Shown here: positions 55,243 to 63,622 of the stretch, in pieces
Numbering within the stretch: position 1 is the first letter of the stretch
Layout of the letters: each line of letters opens with the position of its first letter
Assembly (NCBI GenBank): GCA_021228405.1
Contig: JAJQRF010000001.1
Coordinates: 310,001 to 374,000, forward strand
DNA: 64,000 nt
Direction of reading: 5' to 3'
Source: Pyrinomonadaceae bacterium
Lineage (GTDB): Bacteria; Acidobacteriota; Blastocatellia; Pyrinomonadales; Pyrinomonadaceae
The notes under the pieces: generated by a model
What the model was told of the DNA's origin: nothing
What the model saw: the letters and a program-made list of their open reading frames with translations, nothing else
The model's database searches: none
Position numbers and translations under genes: made by a program

Positions 55243-56454
55243 TTAATCGTCGTATCTTTCCTTTACAGGCGCAACGGCGAGAAAATCGTTCGTGATTCTT
55301 TCCGAATAGACGGTTATCAGTTCGGCGACGCGTTCCTGATTCGGCGCGGCGAATATCAAACCGACGTGTTTCGGTTTTTTCACGCGGTAAACGATTTCCG
55401 TATCGACGTAATGCGAGGTATCGGGTGCTTCTTCTTTTGCCAGACAAAGCGTGATTCCCGCGTAATCTTTGCGTAATTTCGGCAATTTGTAAGGTTTTTC
55501 GGCGGTTGCGGTTTCGAGTTTTGCCCATTCGCGCCAAAGATTGAAGTTTGCGGCTTGCTCTAGAACGTTAGCGATATACGCGCCGCCGACGCGTGCCGCA
55601 ACTTCCAGAAGATAAAATTTTCCGTCCGCTTCCGACTGCAAAAATTCGGCGTGTGAAACGCCTTGCTCGTATTTGAAAGCCTTCAGCAGTTCCTTGTTTA
55701 ATTTTTCCAACTCTTTTCTCTCTTTCGAGTTATGCGGCAGGATCGAGGTCGAAAAAACGCCGCCGTGATGCGAAACCTTGAACGGCGGCGTTCCGTATTG
55801 GCTTACGCCCGCGGCGATAACTTTGCCGTCTTTGACGACCGAATCGACGTGAAAAACCTGACCTTCGATGTAGCGTTCGATCAAAAATTGCGACGGATGA
55901 TCGCGCCACGTGTTTCGTGCGTCGAGATCGTTCAAAGCCTGCCAAACCTGCTCCGCGTTTTCGCATTTACGAATCCCGAAAGCCGAAACTTCATTGCGCG
56001 GCTTCACGATCCACGGCGCGGTAACGGTTTGCAGGTAATCGTTGATCGCTTCCATATTGAACGTGCCGAGAAATTCGGGACAAGGAATCCCGGCGTGCGA
56101 AGCGATATTCCGCATTGTCAGCTTGTCGCGGAAACGAACCGCGTGCGACGGCGACATTCCGCCAAGTTGCAGATGTTCGCGCGCAAAAGCCGCCGTCAAA
56201 ACGTCGAATTCGTCCAAACCGACGATGCGGTGAACGGGCTGATTTCCCGCGATATTGGTAATAACGCGGACATAATCTTCAAATTTGGCGGTGACGGGAA
56301 CGCTTTTCACGGCATCGATGCTCGTCCAGAGCCAGGGTTCGTCAAGCAGATTCTCACGCGTTACCAGGGTAACGTGCCAGCCGTTTTCGTGACACTGTTC
56401 TAAAAACTCGTTTCCTTTATGCTCGCTCGCAATGCAAACAATATAATTTTTCAT
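55243..56454 (-). CDS. ATP-grasp domain protein
   Basis: 403 aa, ATP-grasp ligase of unknown substrate. Early Rossmann-like part (MKNYIVCIASEHKGNEFLEQC), then the ATP-grasp core: FRDKLTMRNIASHAGIPCPEF, PWIVKPRNEVSAFGIRKC (P-loop/Lys), FLIERYIEGQVFHVDSVV (metal-binding), GVSHAEFLQS and FYLLEVAARVGGAYI (metal-binding Glu and Asn/Arg region). It resembles peptide- or carboxylate-amine ligases such as biotin carboxylase-like members. Runs toward a terminator at 55136. No operon partner is obvious. Confidence 0.85.
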   Translation of the reverse strand: MKNYIVCIASEHKGNEFLEQCHENGWHVTLVTRENLLDEPWLWTSIDAVKSVPVTAKFEDYVRVITNIAGNQPVHRIVGLDEFDVLTAAFAREHLQLGGMSPSHAVRFRDKLTMRNIASHAGIPCPEFLGTFNMEAINDYLQTVTAPWIVKPRNEVSAFGIRKCENAEQVWQALNDLDARNTWRDHPSQFLIERYIEGQVFHVDSVVKDGKVIAAGVSQYGTPPFKVSHHGGVFSTSILPHNSKERKELEKLNKELLKAFKYEQGVSHAEFLQSEADGKFYLLEVAARVGGAYIANVLEQAANFNLWREWAKLETATAEKPYKLPKLRKDYAGITLCLAKEEAPDTSHYVDTEIVYRVKKPKHVGLIFAAPNQERVAELITVYSERITNDFLAVAPVKERYDD

Positions 56455-56677
56455 AGATTCGGGAATTTATTTTTTCTCGGAATTTTATTCGGGTAAATCT
56501 TTTCCAATCAACATTCGGACAAATTACCGGCAGTCTTGCCGTTTGAATAATTTTCATTCTGTCTGATTTTGCTTTGAAATAAAAGAATGGCACAATTTAA
56601 ATGCAAAGACAACAAAAATCTAATTCGGTAATACTAACAGACATTAAAGTTAAAGATCGGAAATTCGGAGTTTACAA

Positions 56678-57361
56678 ATGGGCAGTTTCGATATAGCAGA
56701 TTTTCTTTCAAATCTCGTAATTTATATGGTTGTTTGGCTTTTTGCAGTTTCCGCACACGAAGCCGCACACGCCTGGATGTCCTGGAAATTTGAAGACGAT
56801 ACGGCATATCGGCTCGGTCGCGTGACGCTTAACCCGATTCCGCATATTGACCCGCTCGGAACCCTGATCCTGCCGATAATCGGATTTTTGTTCGGCTACT
56901 TTCAGGGACTCGCCGGAATCCCGTTGATTATGTGGGGCAAACCGACTCCCGTAAACCCGCTCAAATGGCGTAAGAAAAACCTCGCGAACGTAATGGTTTC
57001 GCTTGCCGGAATTGCCGTCAACATAACGATTGCAGTCGTAGTCAGTATTATTCTGAAAATTCTGATCGCTTACGGTTTCTTTACGATGGAAAACATCCAG
57101 ACAGGAATCACGGCTCCTTTGTTTGCATTACTTTACACAACTGTTATCTTAAATGTCGGGCTGGCGATATTTAATCTTTTGCCGTTTCCGCCGCTCGACG
57201 GCAGTAAAGCTCTGCAATCGATTCTGCCGCGCAGTTTTGAACCGTATTTTGAATTGCTGGAAACTTACGGTTTTCTGATCTTACTGGTTTTAATGCAGGT
57301 CGGCATTATCAGTTTTCTGGTTACACCGATCAGAAATTTTATTTTATATTATCTCTTTTAA
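56678..57361 (+). CDS. Site-2 protease family (M50) membrane metalloprotease
   Basis: 227 aa, several membrane spans. Zinc motif H27-E-A-A-H31 in the first span (AVSAHEAAHAW) and the third ligand D174 in LLPFPPLDGSK give an intact S2P active site. The N-terminal VYMVVWLFAV segment and the C-terminal hydrophobic stretches fit the short, PDZ-free M50 subfamily. Substrate unknown. It is 12 nt before a paralogue without the active site, and then trpS follows 6 nt after that, so all three are probably one operon. Confidence 0.9.
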   Translation: MGSFDIADFLSNLVIYMVVWLFAVSAHEAAHAWMSWKFEDDTAYRLGRVTLNPIPHIDPLGTLILPIIGFLFGYFQGLAGIPLIMWGKPTPVNPLKWRKKNLANVMVSLAGIAVNITIAVVVSIILKILIAYGFFTMENIQTGITAPLFALLYTTVILNVGLAIFNLLPFPPLDGSKALQSILPRSFEPYFELLETYGFLILLVLMQVGIISFLVTPIRNFILYYLF

Positions 57362-57373
57362 CGTCAAATCATT

Positions 57374-58090
57374 ATGGACAAGATTAATTTCGGTTTATTT
57401 TTCGGTCACCTCGCAGTTTATCTGTTTGTGTGGATTTTCGCCATCACCACGCAAAGCGCATTGACCGCGTGGCTCTCAAATTATTACGGCGACGACACCG
57501 CCAAAAGTGAAGGTCGAATCTCGTTCAGCCCTTTCGTTCAGGCAGATTTGCTCGGCACGATCATCATTCCGACGATTGCTTTTATCATCGGCTGGTTGAG
57601 TCCGGGAATTCCTTTTTTGGCTTGGGGAAAAAGAGTTCCGATCAATTCCAAGAAATGGAATAATCCCAAACTTGCTGGAGTTATAGTTACGCTTGGCGGA
57701 ACTTTTGCCAGTATTTCAATTGCGTTCGTTTCATTTTTACTGCTCAAAATTCTTTTCGTTACGGGCGTAACCGATACGGACAGTTTTATCCAGATCGTGC
57801 TCGGTAAAAATTTTGCGACAGAGGTGAATTGGGGCGCGCCGATCCTGATGATCCTCTGGTATAGCCTGGTGCTGAATCTGGTATTAACGATCTTCAGCCT
57901 GATCCCGTTTCCGCCTTTCGGCGGCGGCGCGGCTTTATCGCATTTGTTGCCCGACAGCTTCAAACCGGTCAAAGATTTTTTCAACCGCTTCGGCATCATA
58001 ATCGCGCTTTTTTTAATTTATTTCGGAATTATCGGTTACGTTCTCAAGCCGGTTCTGATCTTTACTCTTTCACTTTTAGGAATTAATTAA
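57374..58090 (+). CDS. Catalytically dead M50-family paralogue (pseudoprotease)
   Basis: 238 aa, aligned by eye over its length with the M50 protease just upstream (same order: FGHLAVYLFVWIFA, GDDTA.S.GR...PF...DLLGTIIIPTIAFI, WGKRVPINSKKW, LIPFPPFGGGAALSHLLP). The zinc motif HEAAH is QSALT at the same positions (27-31), and the ligand Asp is Gly183. It therefore cannot be a zinc protease by the known mechanism. It may regulate or scaffold its active neighbour as rhomboid-type pseudoproteases do. Confidence 0.85.
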   Translation: MDKINFGLFFGHLAVYLFVWIFAITTQSALTAWLSNYYGDDTAKSEGRISFSPFVQADLLGTIIIPTIAFIIGWLSPGIPFLAWGKRVPINSKKWNNPKLAGVIVTLGGTFASISIAFVSFLLLKILFVTGVTDTDSFIQIVLGKNFATEVNWGAPILMILWYSLVLNLVLTIFSLIPFPPFGGGAALSHLLPDSFKPVKDFFNRFGIIIALFLIYFGIIGYVLKPVLIFTLSLLGIN

Positions 58091-58096
58091 AAACTG

Positions 58097-59086
58097 ATGA
58101 AAAAACGTATTTTCAGCGGCGCACAGCCGACCGGAAACTTACATCTCGGCAATTATCTCGGCGCATTGAAAAATTGGGTCGCGCTACAGGACGAATACGA
58201 AAGCTTCTTTTGTATCGTCAATCTGCACGCCGTCACTTTGCCGCAAGACCCGCAGGTTTTACGGCAGAAAACTCTCGATCTGGCGCGGATTTATCTGGCT
58301 TCGGGCATCGATCCCGAAAAATCGACGGTCTTTATCCAGTCCGACGTTTCCGAACACGCCGAGCTTGCGTGGATTCTTTCCTGCACGACGCGTATGGGCG
58401 AACTCGAACGGATGACGCAGTTCAAGGACAAGGGCAAAGGCAACGCCGAACGCGCCGGAGTCGGACTTTTTACTTATCCCGTTCTGATGGCGGCGGACAT
58501 TCTGCTTTATCAAACGCATCTCGTTCCCGTCGGGCAGGATCAGAAACAACATCTCGAACTTTCGCGCGATCTGGCGGAACGTTTCAACCGCGATTTCGGC
58601 GAAACGTTCGTCGTTCCCGAACCTTTTATTCCGCCTGTCGGTGCGCGTATTCAATCGCTTGCCGATCCTGCCAAGAAGATGTCGAAATCGGACGAAAACG
58701 CGAACGGCGCGATCTTTCTGATGGACGACGCGGACACGATCGTAAAGAAACTGAAAAAAGCCGTCACCGATTCGGGAACGGAGATCAAGTTCGACGAAAC
58801 GCGTCCCGCGATCAACAATCTGCTCACGATCTATCAGCTTATGACGGGCAAAACCGCCGCAGAATGCGAAGCGAACTTTGTCGGCAAAGGCTACGGACAT
58901 TTCAAGACCGAAACCGCCGAAGCCGTCGTCGAATTTCTCAAACCTTTTCAGGAACGCGTCAAAAACTACACGGACGAAGATTTGAAGGCGATTCTCAGGA
59001 CAGGTGCGGAAAAAGCCAAAACCATCGCCCGCGAAACTTTGACCGATGTTTACGGGAAAATGGGCATCGTCGGCGCGTTAAATTAA
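58097..59086 (+). CDS. trpS: Tryptophanyl-tRNA synthetase
   Basis: 329 aa class I aminoacyl-tRNA synthetase. Starts KKRIFSGAQPTGNLHLGNYLGAL (HIGH-type site as HLGN), contains CTTRMGELERMTQFKDKG, PVLMAADILLYQTHLVPVGQDQKQHLELSRD and DPAKKMSKSDENANG (KMSKS). Usual length. Follows the M50 pair by 6 nt; the operon-like order M50 - trpS fits the window's likely phylum. No leader or attenuator is seen. Confidence 0.97.
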   Translation: MKKRIFSGAQPTGNLHLGNYLGALKNWVALQDEYESFFCIVNLHAVTLPQDPQVLRQKTLDLARIYLASGIDPEKSTVFIQSDVSEHAELAWILSCTTRMGELERMTQFKDKGKGNAERAGVGLFTYPVLMAADILLYQTHLVPVGQDQKQHLELSRDLAERFNRDFGETFVVPEPFIPPVGARIQSLADPAKKMSKSDENANGAIFLMDDADTIVKKLKKAVTDSGTEIKFDETRPAINNLLTIYQLMTGKTAAECEANFVGKGYGHFKTETAEAVVEFLKPFQERVKNYTDEDLKAILRTGAEKAKTIARETLTDVYGKMGIVGALN

Positions 59087-59479
59087 TTTTCCGATTGGAG
59101 CGCAAGCATCCTGCTTGCAATGAGCGTTGCTTTTTACGCGAAAAAGGGTTTAGGCATCTATCTTTTGAAAATCCAAACTTGGCTGCGACGCATTTGCGCC
59201 GTTTGCGAGCAGGATGCTTGCGCTCCAATCAATTTCGCTGAAAGCGTTCGTGATTTTTGTCGCGGACGCTTTTTCTTTTGCGTCGAACTTGTGAATTCCG
59301 CTTTTGAAAATGTTAAAATAAATTTCACCAACAAACCGATTGTTACGCCTGAAAGAGCTTCGGGCGGCATCTGCTGGCAAGCGAATTGCGTTTGGGAGTC
59401 TGAATCTATAAAAAACCGTGAAAAATTTCGCAGTTTCGACGATGCAATTCAAACAAACAAATAAATCAGGAGAATTTCT
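59087..59479. other. Intergenic region carrying a palindromic element
   Basis: 393 bp. Holds the inverted-repeat element at 59093-59230, then AT-rich sequence up to the aldehyde dehydrogenase ribosome site (AGGAGA before 59480). ORFs within it span the repeat and are not credible. Confidence 0.6.
59093..59230. repeat. MITE-like element with 28-bp terminal inverted repeats
   Basis: Left arm 59093-59120, right arm 59203-59230: 27 of 28 positions match as reverse complement, with an 82-nt core. Each arm contains its own smaller palindrome GCAAGCA-TCC-TGCTTGC. No ORF encodes a transposase. It could move in trans or act as a folded RNA behind trpS. Confidence 0.8.
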
Positions 59480-60991
59480 ATGGACGCAACACAAAAATCA
59501 TACGATATTCCTAAGTTTAAGGAACAATACAACAACTTTATCGGCGGCGAATGGGTCGCGCCCGTGAGCGGCGAGTATTTCGACGTGATCTCGCCCGTTG
59601 ACGGCAAGGTTTTCACGAAAGTCGCACGCTCGACGGCGGAAGACATCGAACTTGCGCTCGACGCGGCGCACAAAGCCGCGCCCGAATGGAACAACAGTTC
59701 CGCGACGACGCGCAGTAATCTTTTGTGGAAGATAGCCGACGTTATGGAAGCGAATCTCGAAATGCTCGCCCGCGCCGAAACGTGGGACAACGGTAAACCG
59801 ATCCGCGAAACGATGGCGGCTGATTTGCCGCTTGCGATCGATCATTTTCGTTATTTTGCGGGCGTGATTCGCGCCGAAACGGGCGAAGCGACCGAGCTTG
59901 ACGCAAACACGGTTTCGATCAACATTCACGAACCGCTCGGCGTGGTCGCGCAGATCATTCCCTGGAATTTTCCTTTGCTGATGGCGACGTGGAAGATCGC
60001 GCCCGCGCTGGCGGCGGGAAACTGCACCGTCGTCAAACCCGCCGAGCAGACTCCGGCTTCGATTATGCTTCTGCTCGAACTCATTCAGGACATTCTGCCG
60101 GCGGGCGTTCTGAACGTGGTCAACGGTTTCGGTCCCGAAGCCGGTAAACCGCTCGCGACGAGCGAGAGAGTTGCGAAGGTCGCCTTCACGGGCGAAACTA
60201 CGACGGGCAGACTGATTATGCAGTATGCTTCGCAAAACCTGATTCCCGTGACGCTCGAACTCGGCGGCAAATCGCCGAACATTTTCTTTGAAAGCGTGAT
60301 GGATGCCGACGACGAATTTTTCGATAAATGTCTCGAAGGCGCGGCACTTTTCGCGCTTAATCAGGGCGAAGTCTGCACCTGCCCGTCCAGAATTCTCGTG
60401 CAGGAATCGATCGCCGAAAAATTCATCGAACGCGTCATCGAACGCACGAAGGCGATCAAGATGGGACATCCGCTCGATCCCGAAACGATGATCGGCGCAC
60501 AGGCGAGCAAAGACCAATACGAAAAAATCCTGAACTACATCCAGATCGGCAAGGACGAAGGGGCGGAAGTTTTGACGGGCGGCGAAGCGCAGACGAACGC
60601 GGGTGTCGAAGAAGGCTTTTACATTCAGCCGACCTTGCTCAAAGGTCACAACAAAATGCGTGTGTTTCAGGAAGAAATCTTCGGTCCTGTCACTTCGATC
60701 ACGACCTTCAAGACGGAAGCCGAAGCGATCGAAATCGCCAACGACACGCTTTACGGTCTCGGCGCGGGAGTCTGGACACGCGACGCGCACCAGCTTTATC
60801 AAGTTCCGCGTGCCATCAAAGCCGGACGCGTCTGGGTCAATTGCTACCACAATTACCCCGCTCACGCGCCTTTCGGCGGCTACAAAAAGAGTGGTTTCGG
60901 CAGAGAAAATCACAAAATGATGCTCGACCACTACCGCAACAACAAGAATATGCTCGTTTCTTACGACAAAAAGGCGATGGGCTTCTTTTAA
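59480..60991 (+). CDS. NAD-dependent aldehyde dehydrogenase (acetaldehyde type)
   Basis: 503 aa. The active site has Cys299 in [11 protein letters not shown], the general base Glu in [11 protein letters not shown], and [22 protein letters not shown] for NAD binding; C-terminal motif [37 protein letters not shown]. It is close to the AcoD/ExaC-type aldehyde dehydrogenases. A DUF779 gene 1.2 kb downstream, which often accompanies such dehydrogenases, supports acetaldehyde-type oxidation. RBS AGGAGA is strong. A hairpin at 61002 follows the stop. Confidence 0.93.
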   Translation: MDATQKSYDIPKFKEQYNNFIGGEWVAPVSGEYFDVISPVDGKVFTKVARSTAEDIELALDAAHKAAPEWNNSSATTRSNLLWKIADVMEANLEMLARAETWDNGKPIRETMAADLPLAIDHFRYFAGVIRAETGEATELDANTVSINIHEPLGVVAQIIPWNFPLLMATWKIAPALAAGNCTVVKPAEQTPASIMLLLELIQDILPAGVLNVVNGFGPEAGKPLATSERVAKVAFTGETTTGRLIMQYASQNLIPVTLELGGKSPNIFFESVMDADDEFFDKCLEGAALFALNQGEVCTCPSRILVQESIAEKFIERVIERTKAIKMGHPLDPETMIGAQASKDQYEKILNYIQIGKDEGAEVLTGGEAQTNAGVEEGFYIQPTLLKGHNKMRVFQEEIFGPVTSITTFKTEAEAIEIANDTLYGLGAGVWTRDAHQLYQVPRAIKAGRVWVNCYHNYPAHAPFGGYKKSGFGRENHKMMLDHYRNNKNMLVSYDKKAMGFF

Positions 60992-61001
60992 CGAATAACG
61001 G

Positions 61002-61076
61002 ATAACGGAAAACGGCTGTCGGATAGAGATCACGAAAGATAATCCACGATCCGATAGCCGTTTTCCGTTATTTTTG
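61002..61076 (+). terminator. Long hairpin and U-tract behind aldehyde dehydrogenase
   Basis: 23-bp stem (61002-61024 with 61049-61071; one G-T wobble), 24-nt loop, followed by a T run (61071-61075). It could end the aldehyde dehydrogenase transcript. The length and the ATAACGG units also suggest a palindromic repeat element. Confidence 0.75.
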
Positions 61077-61239
61077 TATACGCCGCCGACAGATGCAACG
61101 CAAAATCCCACAAACTCTGCCTTACGGACGGCAGTTACAGGATTGCGGACGGCAATCACAGCGACAAGATTGCCAGTTTTGTTGCCGTGACTGTTAATCC
61201 TGACGACGAGATTAGAAGCTATTTCATAAATATTTGGGG

Positions 61240-61312
61240 CGCGTTGAGAGTCCCTTCTTTAGAAGGCTTTTTCGTTAGCGAATTGCCGCCTGAAGGCGGG
61301 ACTCTAAACGCG
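61240..61312. repeat. About 70-bp palindromic repeat, copy 1
   Basis: Near-identical, in opposite orientation, to 62091-62160 (about 80% or better by eye). It has CGCGTT / AACGCG outer ends and two inner palindromes (CCTTCTTTAGAAGG, CCGCCTGAAGGCGG). With its partner it flanks the GrpB-family gene. Confidence 0.8.
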
Positions 61313-61466
61313 GTAATTGATAATTCCGAAGCTATGATTGTCAATCTTATCATTGTGATTGACGGTTTTTGAAACGTGAATAGTGAACACTGCGCCGTTG
61401 CCGATTGTTGGGCAAACGTAAATAATTCCTAATTTTCAAACAATATCAAATGAAACCAAAAAGTTC

Positions 61467-61496
61467 CCCTCCCTATAATAAGGAAGGGAGTTTTTT
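61467..61496 (+). terminator. Hairpin with U-tract before GrpB-family gene
   Basis: 8-bp stem with one mismatch (61467-61474 with 61481-61488), 6-nt loop, then AG and six T. Faces the plus strand; no plus-strand gene other than aldehyde dehydrogenase lies upstream. Confidence 0.5.
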
Positions 61497-61553
61497 GCCG
61501 GTCGAAACTAATGTTATATAGTTGTTGTAAACTCTGCGCCCGAAATTTTGATT

Positions 61554-62075
61554 ATGTATGGAATGAACAAAAAGGAATTGCGTCTGATGCCGCACGACGC
61601 GGCTTGGAAGGACGGCTTTGAGGCTGAGAGTCACCGCATCGAAACTGCCGCCCGCGATGCCGTGATCGCCGTCGAACACGTCGGAAGCACCGCCATTCCG
61701 TCCGTTTACGCGAAACCGATTCTCGACATCGCCATTCTTTGCAAAAAAGACAAGCTCGAAACGTTGGCGGACGCGCTCCGCTCGCTCGGTTACGAATATC
61801 GCGGTCGGTTCGACAACGAAAACGGGCATTTTTACGCCGTTCTCGACAAGAAAAACGTCCGTTATGTGCAGGTGCATATCTACACCGAAGCCGACGCCGA
61901 TTGGTTTTCCAAACTGAACTTCCGCGACATCCTGCGAAAAGACACCGCGCTCGCCAAAGAGTATAATGATTACAAAATAAGTCTGGCAAAAAACGTTTCG
62001 GACAAATCCGAATATGCCGCGATCAAGACAAAATGGGTCGATAAGTTTATTTTGAAGGTGTTCGATACTCTTTGA
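61554..62075 (+). CDS. GrpB/UPF0157 family protein
   Basis: 173 aa from ATG 61554 (next in-frame Met at 61563). GrpB family is a nucleotidyltransferase-like fold: VEHVGSTAIPSVYAKPILDIAI is the hallmark, then LGYEYRGRFDNENGHFYAV and YVQVHIY. Function unproven in general; often a stand-alone protein in oxidative or CoA-related contexts. No strong ribosome site. The gene is bracketed by two inverted copies of the same repeat. Confidence 0.88.
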   Translation: MYGMNKKELRLMPHDAAWKDGFEAESHRIETAARDAVIAVEHVGSTAIPSVYAKPILDIAILCKKDKLETLADALRSLGYEYRGRFDNENGHFYAVLDKKNVRYVQVHIYTEADADWFSKLNFRDILRKDTALAKEYNDYKISLAKNVSDKSEYAAIKTKWVDKFILKVFDTL

Positions 62076-62090
62076 GAGGATAATTGAAGT

Positions 62091-62160
62091 GTTCGGAGTC
62101 CCGCCTTCAGGCGGCTTTCCGCTAGCGAAGAAGCCTTCTAAAGAAGGGAATCCGAACGCG
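62091..62160. repeat. About 70-bp palindromic repeat, copy 2 (inverted)
   Basis: Reverse-complement copy of 61240-61312; differences are few and spread out. It lies 15 bp after the GrpB gene stop and 30 bp before the DUF779 start. Confidence 0.8.
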
Positions 62161-62189
62161 AAACTGTTTCTTTATTTGTTGAGGTGTTT

Positions 62190-62573
62190 ATGAACAATAT
62201 TCCGAGGGTGAAAGTGACGGACGAAGCCAAAAAGGTCATCGCTCAATTACGCGAGAAGAACGGCAAGCTGATGTTTCATCAATCGGGCGGCTGTTGCGAC
62301 GGTTCGTCGCCGATGTGTTATGCGGACGGAGAATTTCTCGTCGGTTCGAGCGATGTCTGGCTCGGCGAGATCGACGGATGCGATTTTTATATGGCGAAAG
62401 ATCAGTTCGAGTTTTGGAAACACACCGAACTGACCATCGACGTTACGCCCGGTCGCGGCGCGTCCTTCTCGCTTGAGATCCCGCTCGGCGTGCGTTTCGT
62501 CACGAAATCGCGTGTCTTTACCTACGAAGAATCGCAAAACCTCGTCGAAACAAGGCTTGGCGATATGATTTAG
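62190..62573 (+). CDS. DUF779 family protein
   Basis: 127 aa. DUF779 hallmark: LMFHQSGGCCDGSSPMCY followed by DVWLGEIDGCDFYM and a FSLEIPLGVRFVTKSRVF strand. Start ATG 62190 with GAGG at 62181-62184. Members often sit beside acetaldehyde-type aldehyde dehydrogenases, as here (59480), with the GrpB gene in between. The conserved Cys residues suggest metal binding; activity unknown. Confidence 0.88.
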   Translation: MNNIPRVKVTDEAKKVIAQLREKNGKLMFHQSGGCCDGSSPMCYADGEFLVGSSDVWLGEIDGCDFYMAKDQFEFWKHTELTIDVTPGRGASFSLEIPLGVRFVTKSRVFTYEESQNLVETRLGDMI

Positions 62574-62580
62574 AATATCC

Positions 62581-62662
62581 GGAACGCGGATCGGGCGGAT
62601 CGGGCGAACTTGCGCGGATTTTGTAAAAAAATTATTCGGTTCATCCGCCAAATCCGCGTTCC
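62581..62662. repeat. Inverted repeat between DUF779 and DUF2237 genes
   Basis: 20-bp arms (62581-62600 with 62643-62662) matching at 18 positions, 42-nt loop. The arm begins GGAACGCGGAT. Sits just behind the DUF779 stop and before the DUF2237 start (62682). Confidence 0.75.
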
Positions 62663-62681
62663 ATTTTTAATTTTTACGATT

Positions 62682-63077
62682 ATGAGTATCACAAACGGAA
62701 ACGGGCATCGCCCGAAACCCAAAAACGTTCTCGGCGGCGAACTGAAATGTTGCTGTCTGAAACCTCTGACCGGATATTTCCGCGACGGTTTCTGCAAAAC
62801 CAACGAACAGGACACAGGCAGACACACCGTCTGCGCGCGCGTCACGGACGAATTTCTCGAATTTTCGCGCGGAATGGGCAACGACCTCATTACGCCGCGT
62901 CCCGAATTTAATTTTCCCGGTCTGGTTGACGGCGATAAATGGTGTCTATGCGTTCTGCGTTGGCGCGAAGCCTTTGAAAACGGCGTTGCGCCGAAAGTTA
63001 TTCTGGAAGCCTGTCACGAAAACGCGCTCCAACACGTTGCGCTCGAAGATTTGAAGGCATACGCCGAAACCGAATGA
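62682..63077 (+). CDS. DUF2237 family protein
   Basis: 131 aa. Pattern KNVLGGELKCCCLKPLTGYFRDGFC, HTVCARVTDEFLEFS, GNDLITPRPEFNFPGLVDGDKWCLCVLRW is characteristic of DUF2237. Five conserved Cys near the N-terminus. Start at MSIT (62682); an upstream frame extension runs into the repeat. It overlaps the next gene by 4 nt (ATGA), so DinB translation is coupled. Function unknown. Confidence 0.88.
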   Translation: MSITNGNGHRPKPKNVLGGELKCCCLKPLTGYFRDGFCKTNEQDTGRHTVCARVTDEFLEFSRGMGNDLITPRPEFNFPGLVDGDKWCLCVLRWREAFENGVAPKVILEACHENALQHVALEDLKAYAETE

Positions 63078-63541
63078 ACACGCTCGAACATCTCCGCGAA
63101 CTTTACGCCTATAATGATTGGGCAAACCGCCGTATCATCCGCGCTTTGAAGGAAAATCCGTCGGAAAAATGCCGCCGCATTCTCGCACATCTGCTCATCA
63201 CCGAACAGGAATATTACGAACGGCTTTTCGGCAAAGATTCGTTCGGTTTCGATTTCTGGCAGGATTTGACTCTCGAAGAATGCGGAAATCTGGCGCGTGA
63301 GATTTCCGAAAGATACGAAAAACTTCTGCGGCGTTTTGAAGAAGAAGGCTTGAGCATTTCCGCGCAATACCGCACGAGCGAAGGTGCCTGGAAGGAAAAC
63401 AACTACCGCGAAATGCTCACGCACGTCGTTTTTCATTCATCCATTCATCGCGGCAATATTATGCTAAAATACCGCGAAGAAGGTTTCACGCCGCCCGCAA
63501 TCGATTACATAATCTACCTGCGCGAAACAAAATATATTTAG
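63074..63541 (+). CDS. DinB-family protein
   Basis: 155 aa, four-helix DinB/YfiT-like fold that often holds a metal with three His and is used in thiol-transfer enzymes. Seen: LRELYAYNDWANRRII, AHLLITEQEYYERLFG, and the C-terminal EMLTHVVFHSSIHRGNIMLKYREEG. Substrate unknown. Coupled by ATGA overlap to DUF2237. Followed by an inverted repeat and scpA. Confidence 0.88.
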   Translation: MNTLEHLRELYAYNDWANRRIIRALKENPSEKCRRILAHLLITEQEYYERLFGKDSFGFDFWQDLTLEECGNLAREISERYEKLLRRFEEEGLSISAQYRTSEGAWKENNYREMLTHVVFHSSIHRGNIMLKYREEGFTPPAIDYIIYLRETKYI

Positions 63542-63549
63542 TTGATAGT

Positions 63550-63620
63550 TGATAACTGATAACTGATAACTGATAATTTTCTTCGGTTATCCGTTATCCG
63601 TTATCAGTTATCAGTTATCA
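63550..63620. repeat. Inverted repeat of TGATAAC/GTTATCA units before scpA
   Basis: Left arm of about four TGATAAC units (63550-63576) and right arm of reverse-complement units (63601-63620), so it folds into a hairpin with a 24-nt loop containing CGGTTATCC units. It ends 2 nt before the scpA start, leaving no room for a ribosome site. Possibly a mobile palindrome or a translational control element. Confidence 0.75.
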
Positions 63621-63622
63621 AA

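Larger units (their letters stand above)
60992..61553. other. 562-bp intergenic region with three palindromic elements
   Basis: No credible gene. It holds a 23-bp-stem hairpin (61002-61076), a repeat copy (61240-61312) and a terminator-like hairpin (61467-61496). A short 61-aa ORF at 61187 runs through the repeat and is discounted. Confidence 0.6.

Noticed and set aside
56587-56605. TGGCAC upstream of the M50 gene as sigma-54 promoter
   Set aside because: The GC of the -12 element is 14 nt from the GG instead of 12, so spacing is wrong.
59120-59464. 114-aa ORF before aldehyde dehydrogenase
   Set aside because: It begins inside the MITE-like element and shows no coding character.
59498-61159. 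553-aa open frame antisense to aldehyde dehydrogenase
   Set aside because: Its Arg/Phe/Val-rich translation has no family look; it is the usual antisense shadow of a GC-rich gene with a clear product on the plus strand.
61187-61372. 61-aa ORF between aldehyde dehydrogenase and GrpB genes
   Set aside because: It runs through a palindromic repeat and has no ribosome site.
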